Assembly: GCF_027925525.1 (NCBI RefSeq)
Contig: NZ_BSDJ01000024.1
Span: 1 to 64,000 of the forward strand
Direction of reading: 5' to 3'
DNA length: 64,000 nucleotides
DNA from: Paenibacillus tyrphae
Lineage (GTDB): Bacteria > Bacillota > Bacilli > Paenibacillales > NBRC-103111
A program made the translations under genes and the position numbers. Below the pieces are notes generated by a model that did no database searches, was not told the origin of the DNA, and saw only the letters and a program-made list of their open reading frames with translations. This document shows, in pieces, positions 46,428 to 54,391 of the stretch (the stretch's first letter is position 1; each line of letters begins with the position of its first letter).

Positions 46428-47672
46428 TCAATGTCCCCGCCATTTGCGAACAGCCAAGCATACGTTGTGGCCGCCGAATCCGAACGAATTACTTATGGCA
46501 GCCTCGATTTCCCGTTCCTGAGCAACATGTGGCACAAAATTCAATTCCGGATCTTCCGGATCGTCGCAATTTAACGTTGGCGGCACTTTGCTGTTAACGA
46601 TGCTTAATACGGTGGCAATCAGTTCGACGCCGCCTGCACCGCCCATCAAATGCCCGGTGATCGATTTGATGGAGCTAATCGCCAAGTCCGGAGCATACTC
46701 GCCGAACACCGTCTTGATCGCATTGATTTCCATTTGATCGTTGAACGGAGTGCTCGTCCCATGCGCATTAATGTAGCCGACCTCTTGCGGGGGCACTCCT
46801 CCGTCCTTCAATGCGATTCGGATGGCTTCCGCAGCGCCGAACCCCGTCGGATCGGGAGCGGTGATATGGTGCGCATCCGTCGTACAGCCATAACCCACCA
46901 ATTCGGCCAGAATAGGGGCCCCGCGCTTCAACGCATGCTCCAGCTCTTCAAGCACCACGATTCCCGCGCCTCCGCCGATGACAAATCCGTCGCGATTGCG
47001 GTCAAACGGACGGCTCGCCTTCTGAGGTTCATCGTTTCGTCTTGACAGAGCGTGGATATTAGCGAACGACGCCAAATCCAGCAGGCTGAAATTAGCTTCC
47101 GAGCCGCCTGCGATCATGACGTCCGTCGTGCCGTACTGAATCGTACGCAGCGCCTCGCCGATCGCATTGCTTCCGGTCGCGCACGCCGTAACGACAGCAT
47201 AAGACGGGCCTTTTGCCCCCAGTGCAATCGAAATTTCTCCTGGTGCGGAATTGATCATCATCGATGAAACGTAATACGGGCTCACCCGCTTGGGACCGCT
47301 CTGATTGAGCTTATTGTAATTCTCTTCCACCACATCCAAGCCCCCGGCTCCCGATCCGACCACGACGCCAACGCGCGGAGCATTGGTTTCATCGATGCGC
47401 AGCTGCGCCTGCTCCACGGCTTGCTTGGCGGCCGCCAAAGCAAACTGGGTGAACTGCGCTACTTTGTTCGCATCCTTCTTGCTCATATACTGCAAAGGAT
47501 CGAATCCTTTGACTTGCGCTCCAATTTTGGTCGGTATGTCTTTCGTATCGAACACGGTGACAGGACCGATCCCGCTTTTCCCCTCAATCAGCGATGTCCA
47601 GAATTCATTCACATTCAGTCCTACCGGACTGATTACCCCTTGTCCCGTTACCACTACGCGTCTCTTCAACAC
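46428..47672 (-). CDS. fusC: FabF-like 3-oxoacyl-ACP synthase II
   Basis: 414 residues from GTG 47672 (AAGG eight bases upstream). The Cys-His-His triad is complete: Cys in VTACATGSNAIG, His in INAHGTSTPFND, His in SITGHLMGGAG. It condenses malonyl-ACP with acyl thioesters. In the fus context it should extend an unusual, probably guanidino-bearing, starter to a C15 chain, cooperating with FusB and FusG. Lysine-binding and glycine-rich C-terminal motif SNSFGFGGHNV are normal. It is close to housekeeping FabF in length, so the special role comes from context. Confidence 0.9.
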   Translation of the reverse strand: MLKRRVVVTGQGVISPVGLNVNEFWTSLIEGKSGIGPVTVFDTKDIPTKIGAQVKGFDPLQYMSKKDANKVAQFTQFALAAAKQAVEQAQLRIDETNAPRVGVVVGSGAGGLDVVEENYNKLNQSGPKRVSPYYVSSMMINSAPGEISIALGAKGPSYAVVTACATGSNAIGEALRTIQYGTTDVMIAGGSEANFSLLDLASFANIHALSRRNDEPQKASRPFDRNRDGFVIGGGAGIVVLEELEHALKRGAPILAELVGYGCTTDAHHITAPDPTGFGAAEAIRIALKDGGVPPQEVGYINAHGTSTPFNDQMEINAIKTVFGEYAPDLAISSIKSITGHLMGGAGGVELIATVLSIVNSKVPPTLNCDDPEDPELNFVPHVAQEREIEAAISNSFGFGGHNVCLAVRKWRGH

Positions 47673-47705
47673 GATCCCCACCTTCTGTTGCAGTATTCTA
47701 GCCCG

Positions 47706-49391
47706 TTATTTTTCGTAAACCGGAAAATCGCCGTAAATATGCTGAATCTTATCGTGCACATCCTCAATCGCCACAGGAACGATCACCACGACCAGCTTGT
47801 TCGCTTGATACTGGGCAAAAGCCAACCGCAACTTCTCGATCAACTCTTGCTTCTCTTGAATGACGATCTGTTCCACATAGTCATGCTTCATGACGTTCAT
47901 GTGCTCGAGTGGCGTTTCCGATACGAACCGAAACGGCTCTCCTGCAAGATCCAGTTGATTCAGTTGATACTGCAGCCAGCCGTAGCCTCCGTTGTTCATC
48001 ACGATGTAGATGAGCGGGATGCGATACCGGACAGCCGTAATCAGATCGGACTGGAACAGGTTGAAGGCTCCGTCCCCCACAAGCGCCACGACCGGACGGC
48101 GGTCAGCCAGACTTGCCCCGACAGCTGCGGCTGCGCCGAACCCCAAGCTGGTTTGATCGCTGGGGACGATGGAAAAGCGGTTCCCCGTAAACCGGTAATA
48201 CGGGTAAAAATACGACCACATATCCTGAAGACCGTTTTCTTGCACCAGGATGCAATCCTCCGGAAATTCCGCCTGCATGACATCCAGCACTTCCGATACA
48301 TGAATATGGGGCATCGTCCCGACTTGACGGATATACGCCTCTTTGCTGCGGAACGCTTCTTCTTTACAGCTTGCGATTCGAGCCAGCCAATCCCGATCGG
48401 GCTGACGATGGAATCGCGACAACCAGTGCTCGACCGCCAAGTACCCGTCTCCCAGCACCTTTACGCCACGGTACTGATGCGAGAAGTCGTCCAAATGGAC
48501 ATTCACCTGAACGATCGGCGTATGCGCCAACATCACATCCCACTCGAATGTCGCAGTTTCCTCCAACCGACTGCCCAGCGATACGACGACATCGGCTTCT
48601 TGCCAAATGGTTCTCATGCTTTTATCCGTATACAGACCCGCTACTCCGCAAAATAAAGGATGTTCCTCATCGACCGCTCCTCTGCCCGATGCGGTCGTAA
48701 AAATGGCCGCACCCCATTTGACGGCCAACGACTCAATAAGCCCTTGTGCCCCCGGTTTCATCCCTCCGCCGACCAGAAGCACCGGTTTACTTGCTTGCGA
48801 AATCACGTCCCAAGCCGTGTTGAGATCGCTCGCCGAAGGGGAACTGCTCAATCTTTCCAGCGGTTGGAACGGAAAGTCTACCTCCACGGCTTGATCCGCG
48901 ATGTGTTCCGGCAGTTCAAGATACACCGGGCCTTTTCCCCCGTTAACAGCCATAAACGCCGCTTTCTCCAATGCCCATACCAACCGGTCCGGATGCTCGA
49001 CCCGATACGCCCATTTCACCAGAGGCTTGACCAACGAAAGCTGATCCGCTTCCTGAAAAGCTTTCGTTCCCAGCTTATCGCTGCCGGTTCCAAGCGCGAT
49101 CAACAACAAGGGGGCTCCCAGATGATGAGCTTCCAGCAATCCCGTTACCGTATTGGTGAGAGCCGGCCCTTTCCCTACAACGCATACACCCAATTGACCG
49201 GATGTCAGCGCATAACCGGAGGCCATGAATAAACTGTTCCTTTGGTCTTTGCAAATGATCAAACGAATGTCCGATGATTGAAGCGAGGACAGTATTTTCA
49301 AATCGTCGCTCGGCAGACCGAATATCGTTTCCAGGCCTAGAAATTGAAGATAACGGACGATGACGTCCCAGGCCCCCATTCGTGTTTTCAT
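47706..49391 (-). CDS. fusD: ThDP-dependent enzyme of the acetolactate synthase / 2-keto acid decarboxylase family
   Basis: 561 residues in three domains: N-terminal pyrimidine-binding part, central Rossmann-like domain (KPVLLVGGGMKPGA) and C-terminal ThDP-binding part with GDGAFNLFQ ... MNNGGYG. Family members decarboxylate 2-keto acids or join two of them. The N-terminal motif, usually H-E-Q, reads KDQRNSLFMASGY, so the glutamate that activates the cofactor is Asp here. ATG 49391 overlaps the fusE stop (ATGA), so it is made together with the dehydrogenase. A likely job is decarboxylation of a guanidino 2-keto acid to an aldehyde for FusE; this is inference. Confidence 0.86.
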   Translation of the reverse strand: MKTRMGAWDVIVRYLQFLGLETIFGLPSDDLKILSSLQSSDIRLIICKDQRNSLFMASGYALTSGQLGVCVVGKGPALTNTVTGLLEAHHLGAPLLLIALGTGSDKLGTKAFQEADQLSLVKPLVKWAYRVEHPDRLVWALEKAAFMAVNGGKGPVYLELPEHIADQAVEVDFPFQPLERLSSSPSASDLNTAWDVISQASKPVLLVGGGMKPGAQGLIESLAVKWGAAIFTTASGRGAVDEEHPLFCGVAGLYTDKSMRTIWQEADVVVSLGSRLEETATFEWDVMLAHTPIVQVNVHLDDFSHQYRGVKVLGDGYLAVEHWLSRFHRQPDRDWLARIASCKEEAFRSKEAYIRQVGTMPHIHVSEVLDVMQAEFPEDCILVQENGLQDMWSYFYPYYRFTGNRFSIVPSDQTSLGFGAAAAVGASLADRRPVVALVGDGAFNLFQSDLITAVRYRIPLIYIVMNNGGYGWLQYQLNQLDLAGEPFRFVSETPLEHMNVMKHDYVEQIVIQEKQELIEKLRLAFAQYQANKLVVVIVPVAIEDVHDKIQHIYGDFPVYEK

Positions 49392-50611
49392 ACTTCGATC
49401 CTCTTTTCGGAAAGGAATTCCGCAACAACCTCGGAAATCAGAATCGGTTTCGAGACCAACTGCATATCGTAGAAAACATAGTTCGACATCGTTCCGTGCC
49501 CGCCGAAAGCTTTATTACCCTGCTCCACGTCCTCCAACGTTTGGTTGATCGTAAGCGTATGTTTTCTGCGCAGCTTGTCGGCCAAATGCTCCGAGCCATA
49601 CAAGCTGCACCCCATGGCGCGTTCGCTGAAGTAGCTGGAACCGATCAATTTCATGAGCTGCTCATCGTTCGGGTAGCTGACGACATTGAATACCGGGGAG
49701 AAATACTCCGCAATTTCCAGCCGGTCTTCCAGCTTGCTGTATAAAATTGTCGGCTCCATCTTCTTCGTGCGAAAATCAATGCCCCCGCCATAAATGATGT
49801 AGTTGTCGTTATTGTTAAAATACTCCGACATGGCCGTCAGAATATCTTTATAAAAAATAGGCGAATAGTTGGCGTTCGGATCGTCATTGGCTCCGAAGGT
49901 CAGTACTTCCACTTTTTCCAGCAGCAGATTTTTGAAGCTTTCCGCAATGCTTTCGTGGGTCAAAATAATATCCGGTCCCAAGCAGTCTTGTCCCGAATTG
50001 AACAGCCTCATCCGAATCACATCGTCGGCAGCCAGCGACAAATCCGCGTCAGGACCGATAATGAACGGATTGATGCCTTGTCCGAAAAAGATATAGAGCT
50101 GCTCCCTACTCATTTGCTTCTTGATTTGTTCCGCATTCTGATAGGTACCGGTAAACACGACAATATTGGCTTGGCTAACGGAATTCGTCATAAAAGCCTT
50201 TTGACTTACTTTAAGATTGCTGATCGGCAGCTGATGCACCTCTTTCAGCTTATCATGCAGCAGGCTGACATATTCCGCGACGTGCGAGGAAGCTCTGAAT
50301 TCAATTCGGTTCACAAACAAGGAAGGAATTAGCAAATACAGCGCATAGGAATATAAAATTACGTTGGAAGGCATAAAGACGGCCATCGAATCCTGGCAAG
50401 CCGGACGATACGTCTCCACTTCCCGCATAGCGCCTTGCAAGGTTTTAATCGTGGAATCGATCTCGGCATTGGCCGCACGATAGGACGAGATATTGGATAA
50501 AATGCTTAAAATTTCGCTTCGATGGGTCGTCAAATAATCCACGCACTTTTCAATGCTTTCGTATCTTTCGGCAAAAAAAGTATTTTCCTTCGTTCCCAGA
50601 TTGATCGTCAT
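49388..50611 (-). CDS. fusE: Aldehyde dehydrogenase family protein, probably CoA/thioester-forming
   Basis: 407 residues, short for the family. Coenzyme loop VVFTGTYQNAEQI, catalytic cysteine in FNSGQDCLGPD, and EIAEYFSPVFNVV and KAFGGHGTMSN match aldehyde dehydrogenases. The motif usually reading LELGGKNP, which holds the general-base glutamate, is FFGQGINP here. Loss of that glutamate is typical of acylating dehydrogenases that release acyl-CoA rather than free acid. It lies between the ligase and the ThDP enzyme with tight coupling, so it may turn the aldehyde made by FusD into the thioester starter of the tail. AGGAGG precedes ATG 50611. Confidence 0.83.
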   Translation of the reverse strand: MTINLGTKENTFFAERYESIEKCVDYLTTHRSEILSILSNISSYRAANAEIDSTIKTLQGAMREVETYRPACQDSMAVFMPSNVILYSYALYLLIPSLFVNRIEFRASSHVAEYVSLLHDKLKEVHQLPISNLKVSQKAFMTNSVSQANIVVFTGTYQNAEQIKKQMSREQLYIFFGQGINPFIIGPDADLSLAADDVIRMRLFNSGQDCLGPDIILTHESIAESFKNLLLEKVEVLTFGANDDPNANYSPIFYKDILTAMSEYFNNNDNYIIYGGGIDFRTKKMEPTILYSKLEDRLEIAEYFSPVFNVVSYPNDEQLMKLIGSSYFSERAMGCSLYGSEHLADKLRRKHTLTINQTLEDVEQGNKAFGGHGTMSNYVFYDMQLVSKPILISEVVAEFLSEKRIEV

Positions 50612-50660
50612 CGCTTCGCTTTTCCTCCTGTTTTTTGGGGTATGAAAATAATTTTGTGAA

Positions 50661-52121
50661 TCACACCTCTTGTGCTATAACCCGTTCCTGCGCCATACGC
50701 TCAAGTTCCAGCCGGTCGAGCTTTCCGTTCCGGTTCAAAGGGAACTGGGTGACAAGCAGCAACAAATCGGGATACATGTAAGTGGGAAGCATTCGGTTTA
50801 TATTTTTGCGGAACTGGGGCAATTCTTGCGTCGATTCGTTCTCTACAAATACGACGAGCAGCGTGCCTTTTTTCTCATCGTCCAAGGGAACGACACAAGA
50901 ACGGTAGCCTAACCGGCTGATTTGATTCTCAATATAAACCGGAGAGAACGTGTATCCCATTCGGTTGATGGACTTGCCGTTCCGGCCGATCACATGAAGG
51001 TTCCCTTCTTGCAGAAAGCCCAGATCGCCCGTCTTGAACCAGCCGTCTTGAATGACCGAGCGGGTAAACTCCTCCTGATGGAGATACCCCTCCATGCATC
51101 CGGGCGTACGTACCCAGACCTCGCCGACTTCACCTTCATTGCGCTCGATACCTTGTTGATCCCGGACGCTAGTCTCCACTCCGGGAAGAGGCCTGCCGCA
51201 GCCTTCGGGATTTTCCAACGTCCCCAAGGTGACATTGCCAAGCTCGGACAATCCGTAGCCGTTCAGCAGGCGGTGTCCGAATACTTCCGCGAATTTCTCC
51301 TCCAAATCCTTCGTCAGAGGCGAACCGCCTACACACCACATGCGCACCGAGGTATTTTTCACTTGTTCCAATTGATCCGGTTTTCTTAATAACATACGAA
51401 TAAAGGCGTAAAAAGCAGAGGGATTTGCATCAACAACAGTAGCTTTTTCTTTGATAACACTGGTAACGATACTCCAGAGATTTTTTTGGTTGCTAATGAT
51501 CAAGGAGCATTGCGTCAACCACCATGAAAAAATAAGGGAGATTCCGTAAAAATGGGAGAAAGGAACAATGGGGAGCAAACGATCGCTCGACACATAGTTC
51601 ATGGCCTCTACAGTTAACTTGATATTGTCCATAAAGGATCGGCCCGATTTCACTATGACTTTGGGCTTGCCTGTCGTTCCCGAAGAGAAAAGAATCAGCG
51701 CATCCTTCATTTCCGTCCACTTATCGATATGTATCGGCGAGGAGCTTACCTCCCCGGCCCAATATTCATAAATCGCCTCCTCCTGAATCATACTTTCGAT
51801 GATTAAAATCGTCGCGTCCGGGATATCCGTAGCCACATCGGTCAAGATGCAGCTGGCCCCGATATCTGCATAAATTTGACCCAGCTCGTCCGCTTGGACT
51901 TGCTCATCCACCACGGCGATAGAAACCGCAAGCTGGCACAAGGAAAACAACGTCACAACGAACCAATACGAATTTTCCGATTTCAGAATAACTCTGTCAC
52001 CCGCGGAGAGTCCTCGAACACCTAACATTCGAGAGAACACTTGAACATCTTTTTCAAACCGATCCTTGTTATAAGTATGGCCAGAAGTAATGATCTGACT
52101 TTCGGATTGGGCAACAATCAA
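50661..52121 (-). CDS. fusF: AMP-forming acyl ligase (acyl-CoA/ACP synthetase)
   Basis: 486 residues from TTG 52121 with AGGAG nine bases upstream. Adenylate-forming motifs are present: ALILFSSGTTGKPKV (A3), NGYGLSELGNVTLG (A5), WFKTGDLGFLQEGNLHVIGRNG (A7-A8) and FPLNRNGKLDR (A10 lysine). The enzyme should activate a carboxylic acid as acyl-AMP and pass it to CoA, an ACP or the NRPS. In the operon it may load the finished hydroxy fatty acid on the starter C domain or activate the starter acid. No ACP gene is in the operon. The C-terminal subdomain is complete. Confidence 0.87.
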   Translation of the reverse strand: MIVAQSESQIITSGHTYNKDRFEKDVQVFSRMLGVRGLSAGDRVILKSENSYWFVVTLFSLCQLAVSIAVVDEQVQADELGQIYADIGASCILTDVATDIPDATILIIESMIQEEAIYEYWAGEVSSSPIHIDKWTEMKDALILFSSGTTGKPKVIVKSGRSFMDNIKLTVEAMNYVSSDRLLPIVPFSHFYGISLIFSWWLTQCSLIISNQKNLWSIVTSVIKEKATVVDANPSAFYAFIRMLLRKPDQLEQVKNTSVRMWCVGGSPLTKDLEEKFAEVFGHRLLNGYGLSELGNVTLGTLENPEGCGRPLPGVETSVRDQQGIERNEGEVGEVWVRTPGCMEGYLHQEEFTRSVIQDGWFKTGDLGFLQEGNLHVIGRNGKSINRMGYTFSPVYIENQISRLGYRSCVVPLDDEKKGTLLVVFVENESTQELPQFRKNINRMLPTYMYPDLLLLVTQFPLNRNGKLDRLELERMAQERVIAQEV

Positions 52122-52210
52122 TATATTTCACTCCTATGATCTTTTGTCGGTAGGACGAATGACCGGACTTTGTCTTCGACGGTTTTCGAGTATCCCTCCT
52201 TTTCTTCGTA

Positions 52211-52984
52211 TTACATGCCGACTATATGGTAACCGGCGTCGACGTGGATCACTTCTCCCGTAATCCCTCTCGAAAGCCCGGAGAGCAGGAATAGTGCCGT
52301 ATCGCCAACTTCGGAGGCGTCGATACTCTTACGGAGCGGCGTTATTTCTTCGATCTTTTTCAACATCGTATTGAAATCTTTTATGCCGTAGGCGGCTAAG
52401 GTACGAATCGGCCCCGCGGAAATTGCATTAACCCGAATGTTAAATTGCCCCAGGTCGTTGGAGAGGTAGCGTACCGAAGCTTCCAGCGACGCTTTCGCCA
52501 CCCCCATGACATTGTAATTTTTAATGGCGCGTTCAGCCCCGATATAGGTCATCGTGACTATGCTTCCGCCTTCCGTCATTAACGGATAAATTCTTTTGGC
52601 GACGGCTGCCAATGAATAAGCGCTTACTTCATGCGCTATGCCAAAGCCTTCCCGCGATGTTTCGACAAACATCCCGTCCAAATCCTCGCCCTTGGCGTAC
52701 GCCACACTATGAACGTACCCATGCAGGACACCGACACTTTCTTGCAAAATTTGCCCTAAAGCGTCAATTTCTTCGTCGACGGTTACGTTACAGGGATAGG
52801 CCTCGGCTCCTGGCAAGGCCGCAATCAGACTGCGGACCCGCTCTTCCACCCGCTCGTTTTCATAGGTGAAAATAAGTTTAGCCCCTTGACTTGCCAAGGA
52901 TTGCGCCGTTGCCCAAGCGATGCTTCGATTATTGGCGACACCCATAATCAAAATATTTTTTCCAGTTAACAGTTGAGAAGCCAA
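52211..52984 (-). CDS. fusG: FabI-like NADH-dependent enoyl-ACP reductase, first gene of the operon
   Basis: 257 residues from TTG 52984, which has GGAAGGTGAG just upstream and gives the family-typical start MASQLLTGKNILIMGVANNRS. A TTG at 53050 would add 22 odd residues. Motifs: GVANNRSIAWATAQ (cofactor loop), LHGYVHSVAYA, TYIGAERAIKNYNVMGVAKAS with catalytic Tyr and Lys (Y-x6-K), and NAISAGPIRTLAAYGI. It reduces the double bond in fatty acid elongation. Being in the fus operon, it is probably dedicated to the fusaricidin tail rather than to membrane lipids. It heads the seven-gene transcript. Confidence 0.88.
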   Translation of the reverse strand: MASQLLTGKNILIMGVANNRSIAWATAQSLASQGAKLIFTYENERVEERVRSLIAALPGAEAYPCNVTVDEEIDALGQILQESVGVLHGYVHSVAYAKGEDLDGMFVETSREGFGIAHEVSAYSLAAVAKRIYPLMTEGGSIVTMTYIGAERAIKNYNVMGVAKASLEASVRYLSNDLGQFNIRVNAISAGPIRTLAAYGIKDFNTMLKKIEEITPLRKSIDASEVGDTALFLLSGLSRGITGEVIHVDAGYHIVGM

Positions 52985-53053
52985 ACGACTCACCTTCCAA
53001 TGTTGAGATGATATCCTTGTCATTTCAAGGAGTAGAGAACCATAATTCAATGA

Positions 53054-53117
53054 TTTGAATTATTTCCACCATGAACCTTTTGGAATAATATTTACCATAA
53101 TAGCATGAGGAAATTAA
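53054..53117. repeat. 64-bp direct repeat, copy 1 (next to fusG)
   Basis: Starts TTTGAATTATT, contains AACCTTTTG and TTTACCAT, and ends in TATG/CATGAGG-type sequence. By hand alignment it matches the copy at 53397-53460 at 52 of 64 positions without gaps. It lies about 70 bases upstream of the fusG start codon, within the probable promoter. Confidence 0.75.
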
Positions 53118-53125
53118 TTTGAAAA
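53097..53125 (-). promoter_or_regulatory. Candidate promoter of the fus operon
   Basis: On the minus strand TTTTCA (53125-53120), 17-bp spacer and TATTAT (53102-53097) resemble a sigma-A promoter, about 115 bases before the fusG start. The -35 is weak. In P. polymyxa the fus promoter is known to be repressed by AbrB; the very AT-rich surroundings would suit AbrB, but no site was identified. Confidence 0.38.
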
Positions 53126-53288
53126 CTGTTGATATGCATCTTTTTTTATAGTTTTTGTTAATTTTAATAAATATTAGGTCTATAGATTCACTTTGAAAGT
53201 AATTAGGTAATCATGCGATGCTCAATTGAAGCCTAGGACCTATGAAAATTTCAGACTATAATTTACAATTATTTCAAAACATCCCGTA

Positions 53289-53402
53289 CTAAAGCTCCAG
53301 TATGGCAAAATCATACAGTCCAGCAGCTTTTGGTAAGAAGGCTTTCATAGCGATCGCTTCTTGAGCGAACACGATTTCCACAAGTAAACCCGGACTTTTG
53401 AA
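53289..53402 (-). pseudogene. 37-codon orphan reading frame between the two repeats
   Basis: The minus-strand frame begins right after repeat copy 2 and reads FKSPGLLVEIVFAQEAIA then MKAFLPKAAGLYDFAILEL, ending at TAG 53289. It looks like real protein sequence, perhaps the tail of a deleted gene. No start with ribosome site is visible and no family was recognised. Apart from this, the two repeats, the fus promoter and the terminator, 53051-53700 shows nothing. Confidence 0.35.
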
Positions 53403-53460
53403 TTATTACCATAATAAACCTTTTGAAATATTTTTTACCATCATGGTATGAGGTAGTTAA
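53397..53460. repeat. 64-bp direct repeat, copy 2
   Basis: Second copy of the repeat at 53054-53117, 343 bp away, same orientation, 52 of 64 positions identical. It sits immediately upstream (minus-strand sense) of the orphan frame, as copy 1 sits upstream of fusG. Confidence 0.75.
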
Positions 53461-53563
53461 AACGCAAATAAATGAATATAAAAGTTTATAAATTCAAGGA
53501 CTTAAGGCTTGATCTAAAAGCAATAAATAAAGAAAATCATGTTTTTAATCGACCTTTTTAGAC

Positions 53564-53597
53564 AAAAAAAGCTGCATCCTATTGTATAAGGAGCAGC
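53564..53597 (-). terminator. Leftward terminator upstream of the fus operon
   Basis: On the minus strand GCTGCTCCTT-atacaat-AGGATGCAGC followed by T7 forms a stem with one bulge. No minus-strand gene feeds it within the window, so it either belonged to a lost gene or insulates the fus promoter from read-through. Confidence 0.72.
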
Positions 53598-53711
53598 CTG
53601 TTTGCAAGATTATCATTATTTATTCGCGGTCCGTTTTACTGTCTATCTGAAACTTTTGAGAGCATAATATGACTTCCTCTCATCTTGATATTTTCTCATG
53701 CATTTTAACAC

Positions 53712-53742
53712 TTGCACATGACGTAACGTCATGTTTTATATA
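53712..53742 (+). promoter_or_regulatory. MerR-type promoter with 19-bp spacer
   Basis: -35 TTGCAC (53712-53717), 19-bp spacer, -10 TATATA (53737-53742). ACATGACGTAACGTCATGT is a perfect palindrome centred in the spacer. This is the classical MerR promoter layout, and the operator core TGACGTNACGT is shared with the promoter at 18577-18607. Confidence 0.82.
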
Positions 53743-53783
53743 TAGTTACCGGTAAACAGATGCGCAACAAAAAAGAGGTGATT

Positions 53784-54361
53784 ATGAAACGACTTTGGAA
53801 GGTGGGAGAGCTTGCTAAGCTCACGGGACTCACGATACGAACATTGAGGTTTTACGACCAGATCGGCCTGTTTTCTCCGTCGGCGCATTCCGATTCGGGG
53901 CACAGGCTGTATAACGAAGCCGACCTGTCGAGATTGCAGCAAATTTTGTCGTTAAAAGAGCTCGGCTTATCGCTGGAGGAGATTAAGTCCGTCGTAACCG
54001 GCGGGCACTTCAGTCCGCTAGAAATCGTGTCACTGCAAATCACCCGTCTGAAAGAAACTATCCGGATGCAGCAAAAGCTCTTGTCTGAGGGCCTCCCGGT
54101 GGACCGGTGTTTACCTTCGATGCCCGGTACCACGACATTGTGCCGGACGAACGCATCGTTTATACCTATACTTTGGATATGGGCGAGACGCGTATTTCCG
54201 TTTCCGCGACGACCGTCGAGTTCAAGCCGGAAGGCGGAGGCACAAAAATGATTTTCACCGAGCAAGGCGTCTTCCTGGACGGCCACGACACGCCGGCTCT
54301 GCGCAAACACGGTACCAAGGAGATGCTGGGCAAGCTGGGTGTGCAGTTGGAGATCGGCTAA
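53784..54361 (+). pseudogene. MerR regulator fused out of frame to the tail of an SRPBCC (AHSA1-like) gene
   Basis: From ATG 53784 (AGAGGTG upstream) the frame codes a good MerR winged helix, WKVGELAKLTGLTIRTLRFYDQIGL, and the start of the dimer helix to LKETIRMQQKLLSEG. From about 54086 the best coding sequence is in another frame: GGPVFTFDARYHDIVPDERI, VSATTVEFKPEGGGTKMIFTEQ, ending at 54361. That is the second half of an AHSA1-like protein. The rest of MerR and the first half of the SRPBCC protein are missing, so a deletion joined the two genes. The truncated MerR (to 54251) could still bind DNA. Confidence 0.75.
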
Positions 54362-54391
54362 CCTACTTTAACATGCAGAGGAGGAACGGGC

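Noticed and set aside
49388..50611. Calling fusE a LuxC-type fatty acyl reductase
   Set aside because: The FNSGQDC, EYFSPVF and KAFGGHG motifs fit the aldehyde dehydrogenase superfamily proper; LuxC-specific features were not recognised.
52985..53050. Extending fusG to the TTG at 53050
   Set aside because: No ribosome site and 22 extra residues not found in FabI proteins; GGAAGGTGAG sits correctly before TTG 52984.
53051..53760. Riboswitch or structured leader upstream of fusG
   Set aside because: Apart from the direct repeats, a terminator and promoter-like boxes, no conserved riboswitch fold or T-box elements could be recognised.
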